A stretch of DNA of 64,000 bases from Chlamydiales bacterium (GCA_024233395.1 JACKPR010000004.1:186001-250000); one strand, 5' to 3'; shown: positions 33,054 through 42,688, counted from the first letter of the stretch. The notes: generated by a model from the sequence alone, not told the origin. Numbers and translations: made by a program.

Positions 33054-33596
33054 CTACTGAACCACTTGATTTAGATCTATGATAAACTGCTCGTAAATTT
33101 CACTCAGCGAGCTATTAAAAAGATCATTTACAGGACGCTGCAAACCAAAAAAAACTTTGTAAAGAGGTAGGGTTAGAGTTTTTTTAGTTGAAGTGTATGA
33201 CTTGATAAAAATTAGCTCTTCTTTTTCTTTAACTGAGATTTCTAAGCTCATCTTCTTATCGGTTATATCAACCATTCCTAAAGAAATTTGATATTTTGCC
33301 TCATTACCATCAGTTTTAAGAGAATACCCTACTCGTTTAAGCTCTCCTTTCAACGCTTCCCATGCCCAATGAGACACCTCATTCTTCTCTATTATACCGA
33401 TAGTAATCCCTTTTGCTGGTGGATCACCTGTAAGATTTGCATCCTGATCTGGGGGTATCACATATAAGCTAACTGGCTGACTGGCATAAACCTCTAAAGA
33501 AGGCTCATAGGACAAAGATAGCTGTCTAGAGCAGCTTGTTAACAAAAATATAACAGCAAAAATAGTGATAATCTGTTTCAAGCGGGAGAAGTTCAT
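33054..33596 (-). CDS. Lipoprotein of unknown function
   Basis: 180 residues. The signal ends in the lipobox LLTSC (Cys22). The mature part has a strand-rich N-terminal half (VSLYVIPPDQDANL), then GVEV-less helix-strand pattern with WAWEALKGELKRVGY and a basic helix at the end. Size and position downstream of msbA would fit a small outer membrane assembly or LPS-transport lipoprotein, but I see no diagnostic motif. Confidence 0.72.
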   Translation of the reverse strand: MNFSRLKQIITIFAVIFLLTSCSRQLSLSYEPSLEVYASQPVSLYVIPPDQDANLTGDPPAKGITIGIIEKNEVSHWAWEALKGELKRVGYSLKTDGNEAKYQISLGMVDITDKKMSLEISVKEKEELIFIKSYTSTKKTLTLPLYKVFFGLQRPVNDLFNSSLSEIYEQFIIDLNQVVQ

Positions 33597-33657
33597 AAGT
33601 CTAGAGTCCTCGTTTTAAAAAAACCGAAAACAGTATCTAAAGAATCGATCTATTTTG

Positions 33658-35592
33658 TCAATTGACGAGTAATGAATCTTCTGCTTTTTGAGTCCGGAAG
33701 TGAGTTTCCCAGAGATGGCGAAAGTCAGGGCATGTTTTAAGAAGTTCTTCTTTCGTTCCCTCAGCAGCTTTTTGCCCATCTTTCAAATAGATAATCCGAT
33801 CAGCATATTCGATAGTAGAAAGGCGATGAGCGATAAGAATCTGAGTGATTTCACCATGGAGTTCTTTAATCGCCATTTTGATCTTATTCTCACTGATAGC
33901 ATCTAGAGAAGAGGTTGCTTCATCAAGGATAAGAATGGGAGCATTTTTTACTAAAGCCCGAGCTATCGCTAAACGCTGTTGCTGTCCTCCAGAAAAGTTC
34001 TTTCCCGTTTCTGCAAGCATCGTATCGTATTTACGAGGAAGAGCTTTAATGAATTCATGAGCATGAGCTTTTTTTGCTGCTTGAACAATTTCTTTCAAAG
34101 AAAAGGGTTTTCCATAGGAGATATTTGCTGCAACGGTATCGTAAAAAAGGAAGGGTTTTTGTGGAACAAATGCGATTTGTTCTCGGAGAGATTGCTGTGT
34201 ATAAGAGTGGATTTCCTTTCCATCGATTCGTATCGATCCTTTCTGAATGTCGTAAAGACGAGGAATAAGCTGAACAATGGTGGATTTTCCGACTCCTGTT
34301 CCTCCCACAAGGGCAACGGTTTCCCCTTTTTTTACAGTGAAACTTAAGTCTTTTAAGATCCACTTATCATCGTAACGAAACCAAACATTCTCAAATTCAA
34401 GGGCATTTTCAAACCCGTTAAGAGAGATTGCTCCTGGAAGATCCATAATTTGTGGTTTCAAACCCAACACTTCGTTCATTCGTTCTGCAGCCACAACCCC
34501 TTTTTGGATGTTAGAATTTTCTTCAGCAAACTTTTTGACAGGTTCATAAAAGAGGTTCAAAAGACCAAGAAAAACGATCAATTCAGAGATTCTCATTTCT
34601 AAAATATAAAGACCTACGATCAATACTGTTGCAATGCAGAAGGTAGTGATCATGTGGAGAATAGGGCGAGTAAGAAGATCATATTTAGCCGTCTTAGACT
34701 CGAGTTTTGCCATTTGAACATTTTGTTCTTGATATTTCTTAAATGAAAAAGCCTCCATAGAAAAAACTTTGACCGTTTGAATCCCTGATAAAAAATCAAT
34801 CAGTACCGAAGTAAAACGTTCTTGATTTTTCTGAAGCTGCCTCGTGATTTGTTTGACCTTACGCGTCACAAAAATCACAGGAAGAATCACCATAGGAAGA
34901 CCAAAAAAAATGACCATAGAAAGCTGCCAAGACATCCAAAAACAAGCAATGAGGGTTGAAAGGATCGTAAAGGGCGCCTGGATATAGTTAATCATAAAAG
35001 AGTTCATGGATGCAGCGATTTGATTGGCATCCCCTGAGACTCTAGAGGAGAGTGTTCCAATATTATACTTTTGGAAAAAGCTCATGGGTTGATGTTGAAT
35101 ATGATCAAAATATTGCTGACGGAGATCTCGACTAATACGTATAGATAAAATTTGTGTTGAATAACGACTAAAAAAGAGGAAAAAAGCTTTTGTCACTGCT
35201 ACAAGAAGGAGAAGAGTGATAAAAGCTTTCATATTATGTTCGAAATGAAAGGTTCTTTTTATCTGATACATGACTCTTTTGAGAGGGTTGTTCCCTGTTC
35301 TCTTAATCATGTAGCTTTGAACATCATCCTTGGTAATGACTCCATCTCCCCCTCCATCAATCTTTCTCCACTTCTCCTGAACATCTTCTAAAGAAACATG
35401 TTCATTTTGCTCTCCTTTTTCATTTTTTGAAGCAAAAAGGGCAAAAAAATCGGTTCCGGTATCGGCGATTACTCCTATAGAAAACATCTCCATTTGACTG
35501 GCAACAGTCAGTCCAATTAATGCTCCTAGGGTAACGAGAAAAAGAGAGAAATGATGACGTGCACGAAGTGCTGCTTTAAGAAGGAGTTTCAT
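33658..35592 (-). CDS. msbA: Lipid A-type ABC exporter MsbA, with EF-hand-like insert
   Basis: 644 residues, somewhat longer than MsbA (about 580). It is a half-transporter with six membrane helices and an ATPase domain: Walker A VGGTGVGKST, Q-loop FVPQKPFLFYDT, signature FSGGQQQRLAIARAL, Walker B ILILDEATSSLD, switch His in LIAHRLSTIEYADRI. The extra length is in the first extracytoplasmic loop (about 50-115), which holds an EF-hand-like loop, DGGGDGVITKDD, at 79-90. It probably flips lipid A-core to the outer leaflet. Downstream of accA as in Chlamydia (CT264). Confidence 0.9.
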   Translation of the reverse strand: MKLLLKAALRARHHFSLFLVTLGALIGLTVASQMEMFSIGVIADTGTDFFALFASKNEKGEQNEHVSLEDVQEKWRKIDGGGDGVITKDDVQSYMIKRTGNNPLKRVMYQIKRTFHFEHNMKAFITLLLLVAVTKAFFLFFSRYSTQILSIRISRDLRQQYFDHIQHQPMSFFQKYNIGTLSSRVSGDANQIAASMNSFMINYIQAPFTILSTLIACFWMSWQLSMVIFFGLPMVILPVIFVTRKVKQITRQLQKNQERFTSVLIDFLSGIQTVKVFSMEAFSFKKYQEQNVQMAKLESKTAKYDLLTRPILHMITTFCIATVLIVGLYILEMRISELIVFLGLLNLFYEPVKKFAEENSNIQKGVVAAERMNEVLGLKPQIMDLPGAISLNGFENALEFENVWFRYDDKWILKDLSFTVKKGETVALVGGTGVGKSTIVQLIPRLYDIQKGSIRIDGKEIHSYTQQSLREQIAFVPQKPFLFYDTVAANISYGKPFSLKEIVQAAKKAHAHEFIKALPRKYDTMLAETGKNFSGGQQQRLAIARALVKNAPILILDEATSSLDAISENKIKMAIKELHGEITQILIAHRLSTIEYADRIIYLKDGQKAAEGTKEELLKTCPDFRHLWETHFRTQKAEDSLLVN

Positions 35593-35673
35593 ACCCTTCC
35601 ATTATAGTGAATATCTAGATAATTGTCACTCTGAAGGAGCTTATTCTCAGGGTAAAGTTCCTTTAGCTTTAGG

Positions 35674-36633
35674 TTAGACCTGAGCTTGTTCCACAGTGAA
35701 GGCTCCTAATTTGCGGAATTTTTGATACCGCTTTTCAAGAAGTTCATCAAGAGGAATTTTAGAAAGTTTTTTTGTTTCTTTAAGAATAAACTTTTTAACA
35801 TCCTCATAGACAACTTTAGGATCATGGTGAGCACCGCCTTGCGGTTCTGAAATAATTTCATCAATCACACCAAATTCTAGGAGGTCTTCAGATTGCATTT
35901 TGAGCGTGGCTGCAGCCTCTTCGTTTTTAGCGGCATCGCGCCAAAGAATAGATGCACACCCTTCAGGAGAAATGACAGAATAATAAGCATGTTCTAACAT
36001 TCCAATGGCATCACCGACTCCCATCCCCAAAGCTCCTCCAGAACACCCTTCTCCAATTAGAAGAATAACAATCTGAGTTTTCAAATTGGCCATTTCTAAT
36101 AGATTCGTAGCAATTGCCGATCCTTGGCCTCTCTCCTCAGCTGTAAGGCCGGGATAAGCACCTGGAGTATCAAGGAGTGAAAGAACGGGAAGATTGAATT
36201 TTTCAGCAAGCTTCATCGCTCGTAAAGCCTTTCGATATCCTTCGGGATGAGGCATTCCAAAGTTGCGATAGAGACGGCTTTCTGTATCACAACCTTTTTC
36301 TTGAGCGATAATGACAAATTTTTGCCCTTCAATGACTCCAAGACCTGCAACAATCGCACGATCATCGCGAAAGAGACGGTCTCCAAAAATCTCGGTAAAA
36401 CTCTCACAAATATTCTTTATATAATCCACAGACCGAGGACGCTCTGGATGACGACAAATCCCTACTCTTTCCCAAGGAGAAAGTTGAGAATAGACTTGGT
36501 TTTTGAGTTGTTCTAGCTTTTTTTCAAGCTTCAGGATCTCTTCATCTGTCCAAATCCCATTAACTTTATTTTGCTCTTTTAGTTGAGCAATCGTTTTCTC
36601 ATGGTCTAAGATTTGCTTTTCATGATCTAACAT
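35674..36633 (-). CDS. accA: Acetyl-CoA carboxylase carboxyltransferase subunit alpha
   Basis: 319 residues. It makes malonyl-CoA for FabD with AccB, AccC and AccD. Conserved blocks: GICRHPERPRSVDYI, LSLLDTPGAYPGLTAEERGQ and GEGCSGGALGMGVGD. An N-terminal coiled segment (residues 1-50) is normal for the subunit. Start at 36633; the L,D-transpeptidase gene ends 11 nt upstream on the same strand, so the two are probably co-transcribed. Confidence 0.97.
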   Translation of the reverse strand: MLDHEKQILDHEKTIAQLKEQNKVNGIWTDEEILKLEKKLEQLKNQVYSQLSPWERVGICRHPERPRSVDYIKNICESFTEIFGDRLFRDDRAIVAGLGVIEGQKFVIIAQEKGCDTESRLYRNFGMPHPEGYRKALRAMKLAEKFNLPVLSLLDTPGAYPGLTAEERGQGSAIATNLLEMANLKTQIVILLIGEGCSGGALGMGVGDAIGMLEHAYYSVISPEGCASILWRDAAKNEEAAATLKMQSEDLLEFGVIDEIISEPQGGAHHDPKVVYEDVKKFILKETKKLSKIPLDELLEKRYQKFRKLGAFTVEQAQV

Positions 36634-36644
36634 CTTCTGTTCCC

Positions 36645-37616
36645 TTACTTTTCTACTAATTCCCCAGGAATTTCAGCCTCGTGGAAATCACTTACAATCT
36701 CCACAACGGTTGGTTTGGTAATAACAATTGAGTAAAGTTCTTCAATATCATTTTGCGCAAGGCGGATACACCCATCACTATCATAACCACCAATCGTTGA
36801 AAGGTCTTCTTTATAGGTCTCTGTCGCTACGTCATAGACCCATGGAGCCCCGTGAAAGCCATAACCCCGTGGGTTGTCTCCTTCACCACTGATTTCCTCA
36901 GAAAATGGGATCCAGCGCGTTCCAAAAACCCGAACCATTTCAACTTCTGTCTCCTGGAAATACCCTTCCATTCCAGGCTTATAAATAGCAACTTTATCCC
37001 CTAAAGAAAACTTCCCTTTAGGAGTTAAAAGCCCAGAATAAGAATCTTGATCAAAACGTCCAAGACCCACTTTATAAGTCTTTAAAAGGACTCTTTCCTT
37101 TGAAGATTCATCGACTCCATAAAACCACATTTTACATCTTGAAAGATCCACAACTAAATAAAAGCTCACATCTTTCTTTAAGATATTGAATTGATCACCA
37201 GGAGAAACTTTTTGTGTGTAATAATCCTTTTTTCCATTCAAGCTTCGAGCAATAAAATGGCGTGATGTTGAGTAATGCGCCGCATAATCAGTCACCCATG
37301 CAGGACGCCCTTGTAACCATGAAACGCGCGCTTTATAACGGATCGTTTCGACAAAAGGAAGCTTCTGCTTTCCTGTTGTGAATAAACGCCAGATTTGATC
37401 TACTTCTTGATCAGCAACTTCATCTTGAACAGGTTTCAGATACTGCTTAGAACGTTCTTCTACAACAACTGTAGGTTCTTCCGTTACGTTTTCAACTTTA
37501 GTGGCTATCTCAGGTACATCTATTTTCCTATCCTTGTTCTTCTTCATAAGAGCAAGCCCCCCAATCACTGCGAAAAGGGATAATGAACCAATAAAAATTG
37601 CTTTAGATATAGACAT
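36645..37616 (-). CDS. L,D-transpeptidase (YkuD domain)
   Basis: 323 residues. An N-terminal uncleaved membrane anchor (AIFIGSLSLFAVIGGLALM) places the enzyme in the periplasm. The YkuD domain has TPKGKFSLGDK, GYGFHGAPW and the catalytic Cys283 in DSDGCIRL (family pattern HxxxSxGC[IV]R). These enzymes form 3-3 peptide cross-links or attach proteins to peptidoglycan. A stretch before it (DQFNILKKDVSFYLVVD) resembles the end of a LysM-like or linker region. Relevant because chlamydial peptidoglycan is sparse and its cross-linking enzymes are few. Confidence 0.88.
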   Translation of the reverse strand: MSISKAIFIGSLSLFAVIGGLALMKKNKDRKIDVPEIATKVENVTEEPTVVVEERSKQYLKPVQDEVADQEVDQIWRLFTTGKQKLPFVETIRYKARVSWLQGRPAWVTDYAAHYSTSRHFIARSLNGKKDYYTQKVSPGDQFNILKKDVSFYLVVDLSRCKMWFYGVDESSKERVLLKTYKVGLGRFDQDSYSGLLTPKGKFSLGDKVAIYKPGMEGYFQETEVEMVRVFGTRWIPFSEEISGEGDNPRGYGFHGAPWVYDVATETYKEDLSTIGGYDSDGCIRLAQNDIEELYSIVITKPTVVEIVSDFHEAEIPGELVEK

Positions 37617-37819
37617 CGTTCTCCTTACATCGAGCTAAAATTATCAAGAATTTTCAAATTGTTTGCAAGTTATCAGACTTATTAATCTCAGTCTATGACA
37701 TTTTTTTCTTTACAGAAAGGGTCCTATGAACCTACCCAGAAAGGGTTTATTTCCTTTCTCCTTTACCTATAATGCCTTCAGTAAGGCTTTTATCATCGAT
37801 CAAGAAAATTAATGAGTTT

Positions 37820-39238
37820 TTAATTGATTGTCCAACGGTAGGGGTAAAGTTTTTTCTTTAGAGAAAAAGCAAGTAAAAAATCTGCTGACCAAAAATGATC
37901 TTTACCAGCAAGGGGAATAAGCTTCATTTCACTTTCAAAGTGAGGAATAATCTCAATGGTTTCCTTTCCCTTTTCAAATAATACTTTCTCGACATTCCCC
38001 TGATAGCGGTCAAGCTTTCCTGGGAAAAGCTCCACCTCTTCTCCAACATATCCCCTATCAGCAGAGACGAAAAAGACATAATAAAGAGGGATTAATTCAT
38101 TGGGATGACTTTTTCGAACCGTTAAATCAACTTTTTCCTTTTCGGCTTCAAGATTAAAGAAAAGCCAATCTTCACTTTCGTCTCCATCTTCAGGGGACAT
38201 GATTCGAGTCCAGCCTTGAAACCTTGCTTGTGTCTCATCCGATTCGATCTTTAGATCTTTAAATCCTTCTTGACTCCCATTTGAAAGGCGAAAAATTCCA
38301 TAATAATTGGAATCAGCAAGAGGAGCATAATGAGGCCCCATCGATACGATATGAATCCCCTTTTTATGAAGAGAAGAGATTCCTGTATTAATTCCTGCTG
38401 CAGAGCAAACGAAACTTGTTTCTCCAAACTGATAATGCAAAAAACCTAAGCTTCTATCGATATCATGAAGAGTCAATCCCTGACTCAACCTTGGAAAAGC
38501 AATCTCCTTAAAAGCGTGATTAAATAACTGAATAAAAGGATCAGAATAGTGCTTTTCAGAAAAGGATTCAGAAATCATCTGAAGTTTTGAAGATTGGGCT
38601 AGCTCTGAAGCTACCTTGAAGAGAAGAGCAAAGGTTTCTTTATGAGTCACCGCTTGATAATCTGCTTCATCTTGCCAAAGTCCTTGAAAAAGTTCTCCTT
38701 TATGATCACAAAGGGAAAGAGAAAACTCGACACATTTTAACCCTTTATGAAGGAGTTCATCATCATTTCCAATAAGCCCAAAATAAAGAGCAATAAGCCC
38801 CATCTCGCTCGTTTGCATCGGATGAGGAAGGTGGTTATGAAGAATTGCCCCTTTTTCAAGTTGCTTGAAGTCTAATTCTTCTTTTTTATTTTCAAAAAGA
38901 AACGTGGCTAGGACTTCATATCCCTTTTGAAGATAAAACTGTTTTCCAAATCCTTTGACACGTCCTTTAAGAATCAAAGGTCGAATTTGGCTATCCAGCT
39001 CTTCATCCCGTTTTTCATAAAACTTTCGAAGAAAAAGAAGGGAAAGAAGAGCGCGATAGTATTCGATTAAATCTTCAGGAGTATTAATAGAAAAGTGAGC
39101 GCATTGATTTGCGAGTAAAAATAGAAGGGCCTCGCCCCTTTCTTCTCCTTTAAAAAAAGCATCGGTTGCTTCTTTTAAAGAATCGCGACCAAGAACTTCA
39201 TCTTGACACGGCTTTAAAAAAGTGACGAGACCACTCAT
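37820..39238 (-). CDS. Conserved hypothetical protein (positional match to chlamydial CT266)
   Basis: 472 residues from the ATG at 39238, which has GGAAG upstream; the TTG at 39253 is less likely. Not recognised by fold. The N-terminal half is helical and the C-terminal half strand-rich (FSLKKKLYPYRW ending). It lies between an HU gene and the accA block, which is where CT266 lies in C. trachomatis, but I cannot confirm homology by eye. No signal peptide, no membrane helix. Confidence 0.65.
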   Translation of the reverse strand: MSGLVTFLKPCQDEVLGRDSLKEATDAFFKGEERGEALLFLLANQCAHFSINTPEDLIEYYRALLSLLFLRKFYEKRDEELDSQIRPLILKGRVKGFGKQFYLQKGYEVLATFLFENKKEELDFKQLEKGAILHNHLPHPMQTSEMGLIALYFGLIGNDDELLHKGLKCVEFSLSLCDHKGELFQGLWQDEADYQAVTHKETFALLFKVASELAQSSKLQMISESFSEKHYSDPFIQLFNHAFKEIAFPRLSQGLTLHDIDRSLGFLHYQFGETSFVCSAAGINTGISSLHKKGIHIVSMGPHYAPLADSNYYGIFRLSNGSQEGFKDLKIESDETQARFQGWTRIMSPEDGDESEDWLFFNLEAEKEKVDLTVRKSHPNELIPLYYVFFVSADRGYVGEEVELFPGKLDRYQGNVEKVLFEKGKETIEIIPHFESEMKLIPLAGKDHFWSADFLLAFSLKKKLYPYRWTIN

Positions 39239-39265
39239 AATCTTCCACCCCAAATAAGAGACGTA

Positions 39266-39577
39266 CTAAAAAGCCGCCCCTTGTTTTTCTTCAGTTTCTA
39301 TTAAATTTTTCATCTTCTTTCCAGGAGTGAATTTCACTGCCCGTCTTTCTGGGATGACAATAGGAACTGAAGCATTTTTTGGGTTTCTTCCAATTTTTTG
39401 TTTTCTTTTGACGACTTCAAAGACACCAAAATCACGAAATTCGAGACGATCACCATCTGAAAGATATTCCGTCATACAATCTAAAAACGATTGAACGACT
39501 AAACGAACTTCATTGGGATGAAGACCGCGTCGACGGGAAATTTCACTAATCAGCTTCTTTTTTGTAATCGTTGCCAT
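39266..39577 (-). CDS. HU/IHF-family DNA-binding protein
   Basis: 103 residues from the ATG at 39577 (AAGGAG about 11 nt upstream); the nine-codon longer frame is less likely. The family signature GRNPKNASVPIVIPERRAVKFTPGKKMK includes the DNA-intercalating Pro arm (GRNPK), and the N-terminal KKKLISEISRR helix is the dimerisation face. It bends and compacts DNA. In Chlamydia the matching gene is CT267 (annotated himD). Located 27 nt upstream of the CT266-like gene, same direction. Confidence 0.93.
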   Translation of the reverse strand: MATITKKKLISEISRRRGLHPNEVRLVVQSFLDCMTEYLSDGDRLEFRDFGVFEVVKRKQKIGRNPKNASVPIVIPERRAVKFTPGKKMKNLIETEEKQGAAF

Positions 39578-39707
39578 ATCACCCTGCTCCTTAAATTTTA
39601 ACAAAAGAGATTAATCTCCTCTTCTCATGTCTTGCTGTTTTCTTTCAACGAAAAAGATCAAGAAAAGATTTTGATTCTCATTCTTTATTGTTCTATCTTG
39701 TTGATTT

Positions 39708-40973
39708 TCAAGCAAGTTCTTTTTCAATTTTTATGAGAATTTTCTTTTTTTTCCCCGCACCAAAAAGAAGATATTTTCCACCAATGATATGTTTAGATTG
39801 AATCACAAAGGATGGATCATCAATCTTTTCATTATTAAGATAAGCTCCACCATTTTTAATCATGCGATTCCCTTCCGCTTTACTCATTAAAAGTCCTGAC
39901 TTAGCTGCAACATCAGCATAGGTTTGATCAATGACATCTTGAGTTTTCATTAGTGTATGAGGCATGTCTTTAGCAATTTCTTCAAGAACTTCAGGGTCAA
40001 GACTTGCTTTAGAACCAGGTGCTGCTGCTTCTGTGACTTTTAATGCAATTCTAAGTCCTTCTTCTCCATGAACAAATCGGGTAACCTCTTCTGCCAATCT
40101 TTTTTGAGCAGCATTTGGAATAAAATCCCCTGATTGAATGCCTTTTTCAAAAGTCTCGATCTCTTCAAGATCCATGAAGGTAAGCATTCTCATCAACTTG
40201 ATAACATCCTCATCACTCACACGGACTAGATATTGATAAAATTGGTATGGAGAGGTTTTTTCAGGATCGAGCCAAATGGCTCCTTCTTCGCTTTTTCCAA
40301 ACTTTGCCCCATCACTACGAGTTAATAAAGGAAAAGTCATTCCATAGATTGTTTTCCCAGAAAGCTTGCGTGTTAGTTCCATTCCAGCAGTGATATTTCC
40401 CCATTGATCACTTCCTCCCATCTGCATAATGACATCTTCTTTTTCTGAAAGGTAGTAAAAATCATATCCTTGCAAAACTTGATAAGAAAATTCTGTAAAA
40501 CTAATCCCTTCTTCAGATTGAAAGCGACTTCTCACACTATCTTTTCCAAGCATGGGACCAACACGAAAATGTTTCCCAACATCTCGAAGAAAATCGACAA
40601 GCCCGTAGTTGGTTAACCAGTCATCATTATTCATGATAATAGGGTTTTTTAAACATCGATGGAATTGCTTCCGGATTCCTTCAACATTTTTTTGAAGGAC
40701 TTCATGAGTCAGGAGGGGGCGCTCAGTGCTTTTCCCTGAGGGGTCACCAATTTTCCCAGTCGCACCTCCAAGTAAAACTACAGGAGAATGTCCAAACTTT
40801 TCAAGCCAAGCTAGGGCAATGATTCCAACTAAATTCCCTAAGTGAAGGCTATCAGCAGTAGGGTCAAAACCAATATAAGCCTTGAGAGGTTTATTCACCC
40901 TTTCTCTGAGCTCATCGCTGGTGATATTATCGATAAAGCCCCGTTTTTCTAAAAAATCTATCACATTATTCAT
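39708..40973 (-). CDS. tyrS: Tyrosyl-tRNA synthetase
   Basis: 421 residues, the bacterial length. Class I synthetase that charges tRNA-Tyr. The HIGH-like motif is HLGN (DSLHLGNLVG), the KMSKS-like motif is KFGKS in SDGAKFGKSEEGA, and GATGKIGDPSGK is typical of TyrRS. The C-terminal S4 RNA-binding domain (LLMSKAEGNRMIKNGGAYLNN) is present. The gene is followed by HU, preceded by element 8. Confidence 0.97.
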   Translation of the reverse strand: MNNVIDFLEKRGFIDNITSDELRERVNKPLKAYIGFDPTADSLHLGNLVGIIALAWLEKFGHSPVVLLGGATGKIGDPSGKSTERPLLTHEVLQKNVEGIRKQFHRCLKNPIIMNNDDWLTNYGLVDFLRDVGKHFRVGPMLGKDSVRSRFQSEEGISFTEFSYQVLQGYDFYYLSEKEDVIMQMGGSDQWGNITAGMELTRKLSGKTIYGMTFPLLTRSDGAKFGKSEEGAIWLDPEKTSPYQFYQYLVRVSDEDVIKLMRMLTFMDLEEIETFEKGIQSGDFIPNAAQKRLAEEVTRFVHGEEGLRIALKVTEAAAPGSKASLDPEVLEEIAKDMPHTLMKTQDVIDQTYADVAAKSGLLMSKAEGNRMIKNGGAYLNNEKIDDPSFVIQSKHIIGGKYLLFGAGKKKKILIKIEKELA

Positions 40974-41009
40974 GGGAGCAAGCTTACTCCACGAGAGGTT
41001 TTAGCTCAA

Positions 41010-41172
41010 GAGCTCAGTACAGGACATTTTTTTGTTTAGAGGGCGAGCGAGGCAAAGATAAACTTTCTTGAATGACAAAATCCATAGCCAAAGGCGCTAT
41101 AGATGAGGAAGAAAGGGAGTTTTTCGAAGCGACAGCCGTCATATAAACAAAAAAATGTCCTGTACTGAGCTC
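41010..41172. repeat. ~160-bp intergenic palindrome (element 8, upstream of tyrS)
   Basis: 163 bp with perfect 29-bp arms (41010-41038 and 41144-41172), the best-preserved in the window. The core of the arm is GTACAGGACATTTTTTTG. A central ATAGC/GCTAT hairpin spans the midpoint (41091). The right arm overlaps the TGA stop (41171-41173) of the upstream gene. Confidence 0.93.
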
Positions 41173-41446
41173 AAGAACTAAGCTCTTTTAGCCGTTCCAT
41201 AACAGCATTAACTTTCTGGCTTAAACTTGCTGTATTTTGATTTTCATCGAAAAGAGAAATAGATTTTGTTCGAAGAGCAATCCGATCTGATGCATGACGC
41301 GCAATCCATCGATGAATTTCAGAAGATTTACGTTTTAAAGCTTGAGGAGTAATTCCTTGATCTATTTCTTCAAGTCGCTTCCGAAGTTTTTCTCTTGTTT
41401 TTTTGGTTTTTTCACTTTCTTCAGCGAGTTTTTTCCCTTGTCGCAT
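41171..41446 (-). CDS. Hypothetical basic helical protein
   Basis: 91 residues, rich in Lys, Arg and Glu, no signal peptide. The first 50 residues form a charged helix (KLAEESEKTKKTREKL, coiled-coil-like); the rest is mixed. Unrecognised. Its stop codon is the first bases of palindrome element 8, so the last codon borders the repeat. The start region has AGGATATAG upstream. A real gene is likely because the frame is clean and well spaced. Confidence 0.6.
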   Translation of the reverse strand: MRQGKKLAEESEKTKKTREKLRKRLEEIDQGITPQALKRKSSEIHRWIARHASDRIALRTKSISLFDENQNTASLSQKVNAVMERLKELSS

Positions 41447-41558
41447 TAATCTATATCCTCTTCTATTTTTTCATACCAATCCAAGCATTGCATAACTCAA
41501 AGCAAAAGAAAAGTACAAAAATCTTGCTCTGAATGTTTACCTCTGAGAAGATAAGTTC

Positions 41559-42236
41559 ATGAATGAGAATATGAAAAAAGCTGCAGGTTATGCCGCCGCA
41601 GAATTAGTAGAAAGTGGAATGGTCATAGGCCTGGGAACAGGTTCTACTGTTTTTTACTTTATCAACCGATTGATCGAACGAATAAAAGACGGCCTTTGTA
41701 TTCAAGCTGTATCGAGTTCTATTCGCTCCGAAAAACAAGCAAAGGAAGGAGGGATCCCCTTTGCTGATATTGATACGATTACTACTGTTGATCTAACTAT
41801 TGATGGAGCGGATGAAATCAATGGAGAAAAACAGATGGTCAAAGGGGGCGGAGGAGCCCTTCTTCGAGAAAAGGTCCTTGCAAACATTAGTAAGGAGATG
41901 GTGGTCATTGTCGATGAAAATAAAGTTGTCGAAAAGTTGGGCAAACATCCCCTTCCCGTTGAAATCCTTCCCTTTGCCCACGGAGCAATCATTGAAAAAA
42001 TCCGAAAATTAGGGTTCCATGGTACTCTTCGTGAGCACAATAAGGATGGTCGTTTTATTACAGATAATGGAAATCTGATCTATGACATTCATTTTGAATC
42101 TCTTCGCGAAGATCCTGAAAAAGACCATGAAAAACTTATTCGAATTCCAGGTGTCTTAGAAACAGGGTTTTTCTTCAATTTAGCCGGGCGTGTGATTATT
42201 GGTAAGGACGACGGAACGGTTGATCATTGGTCCTAA
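41559..42236 (+). CDS. rpiA: Ribose-5-phosphate isomerase A
   Basis: 225 residues. It interconverts ribose 5-phosphate and ribulose 5-phosphate in the pentose phosphate pathway. Conserved: GLGTGSTVFYFI (phosphate loop), SSSIRSEKQAKE, DLTIDGADEI with catalytic acids, KGGGGALLREK with the conserved lysine, and VVIVDENKVVEKLG. Divergent from the preceding minus-strand gene, with about 110 nt between for a promoter. Confidence 0.96.
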   Translation: MNENMKKAAGYAAAELVESGMVIGLGTGSTVFYFINRLIERIKDGLCIQAVSSSIRSEKQAKEGGIPFADIDTITTVDLTIDGADEINGEKQMVKGGGGALLREKVLANISKEMVVIVDENKVVEKLGKHPLPVEILPFAHGAIIEKIRKLGFHGTLREHNKDGRFITDNGNLIYDIHFESLREDPEKDHEKLIRIPGVLETGFFFNLAGRVIIGKDDGTVDHWS

Positions 42237-42274
42237 TTATTCTATAATAAGGATAAGTGTCCTTGGGGGAAAAC

Positions 42275-42688
42275 ATGGATTTCGAACTTATTCCTATACA
42301 GTTCAATAAGATCTTACAATCACAGAACTATACCGTCTTCATTTTAGGCACACAGGAAAAACAGTTTGCGATCTATACATCTCCCCACGTGGGGCAAAAC
42401 CTTCAGATACATCTTGCTGATCAAATAAAAAACCGCCCTTACACCTATGACCTGATTAACTCTGTCTTTAATGGACTCAATATCAATCTCCTTCAAGTCG
42501 TCATTACCGATGTTCAAGATACTCTTTATTTTGCGCGCCTTTTCGTGGAACAGGAGAGCGATGGGCTAAGAAATATATTAGAAATCGATGCGCGCCCTAG
42601 TGACTGTCTGACACTTGCTCTAGAAAACGATATCCCTATCTATTGTACTAGAGAAGTTTTCGATAAAACGATTCCTATCGATGAATAG
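42275..42688 (+). CDS. Bifunctional nuclease family protein (DUF151)
   Basis: 137 residues from the ATG at 42275 (GGGGGA 4 nt before); the GTG at 42257 is upstream of that Shine-Dalgarno. Homologous to the bifunctional nuclease (BFN) domain, identified by IDARPSDCLTLALENDIPIY and VFILGTQEKQFAIY. Members act as DNase/RNase or regulators in plants and bacteria; the exact role in chlamydiae is not known to me. About 20 nt downstream of rpiA, so co-transcription is likely. Confidence 0.85.
   Translation: MDFELIPIQFNKILQSQNYTVFILGTQEKQFAIYTSPHVGQNLQIHLADQIKNRPYTYDLINSVFNGLNINLLQVVITDVQDTLYFARLFVEQESDGLRNILEIDARPSDCLTLALENDIPIYCTREVFDKTIPIDE

Noticed and set aside
37617..37819. 203-bp gap upstream of the L,D-transpeptidase as another 160-bp palindrome
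   Set aside because: Opposing ends do not align as inverted repeats; only a short GCCTT/AAGGC hairpin is present.
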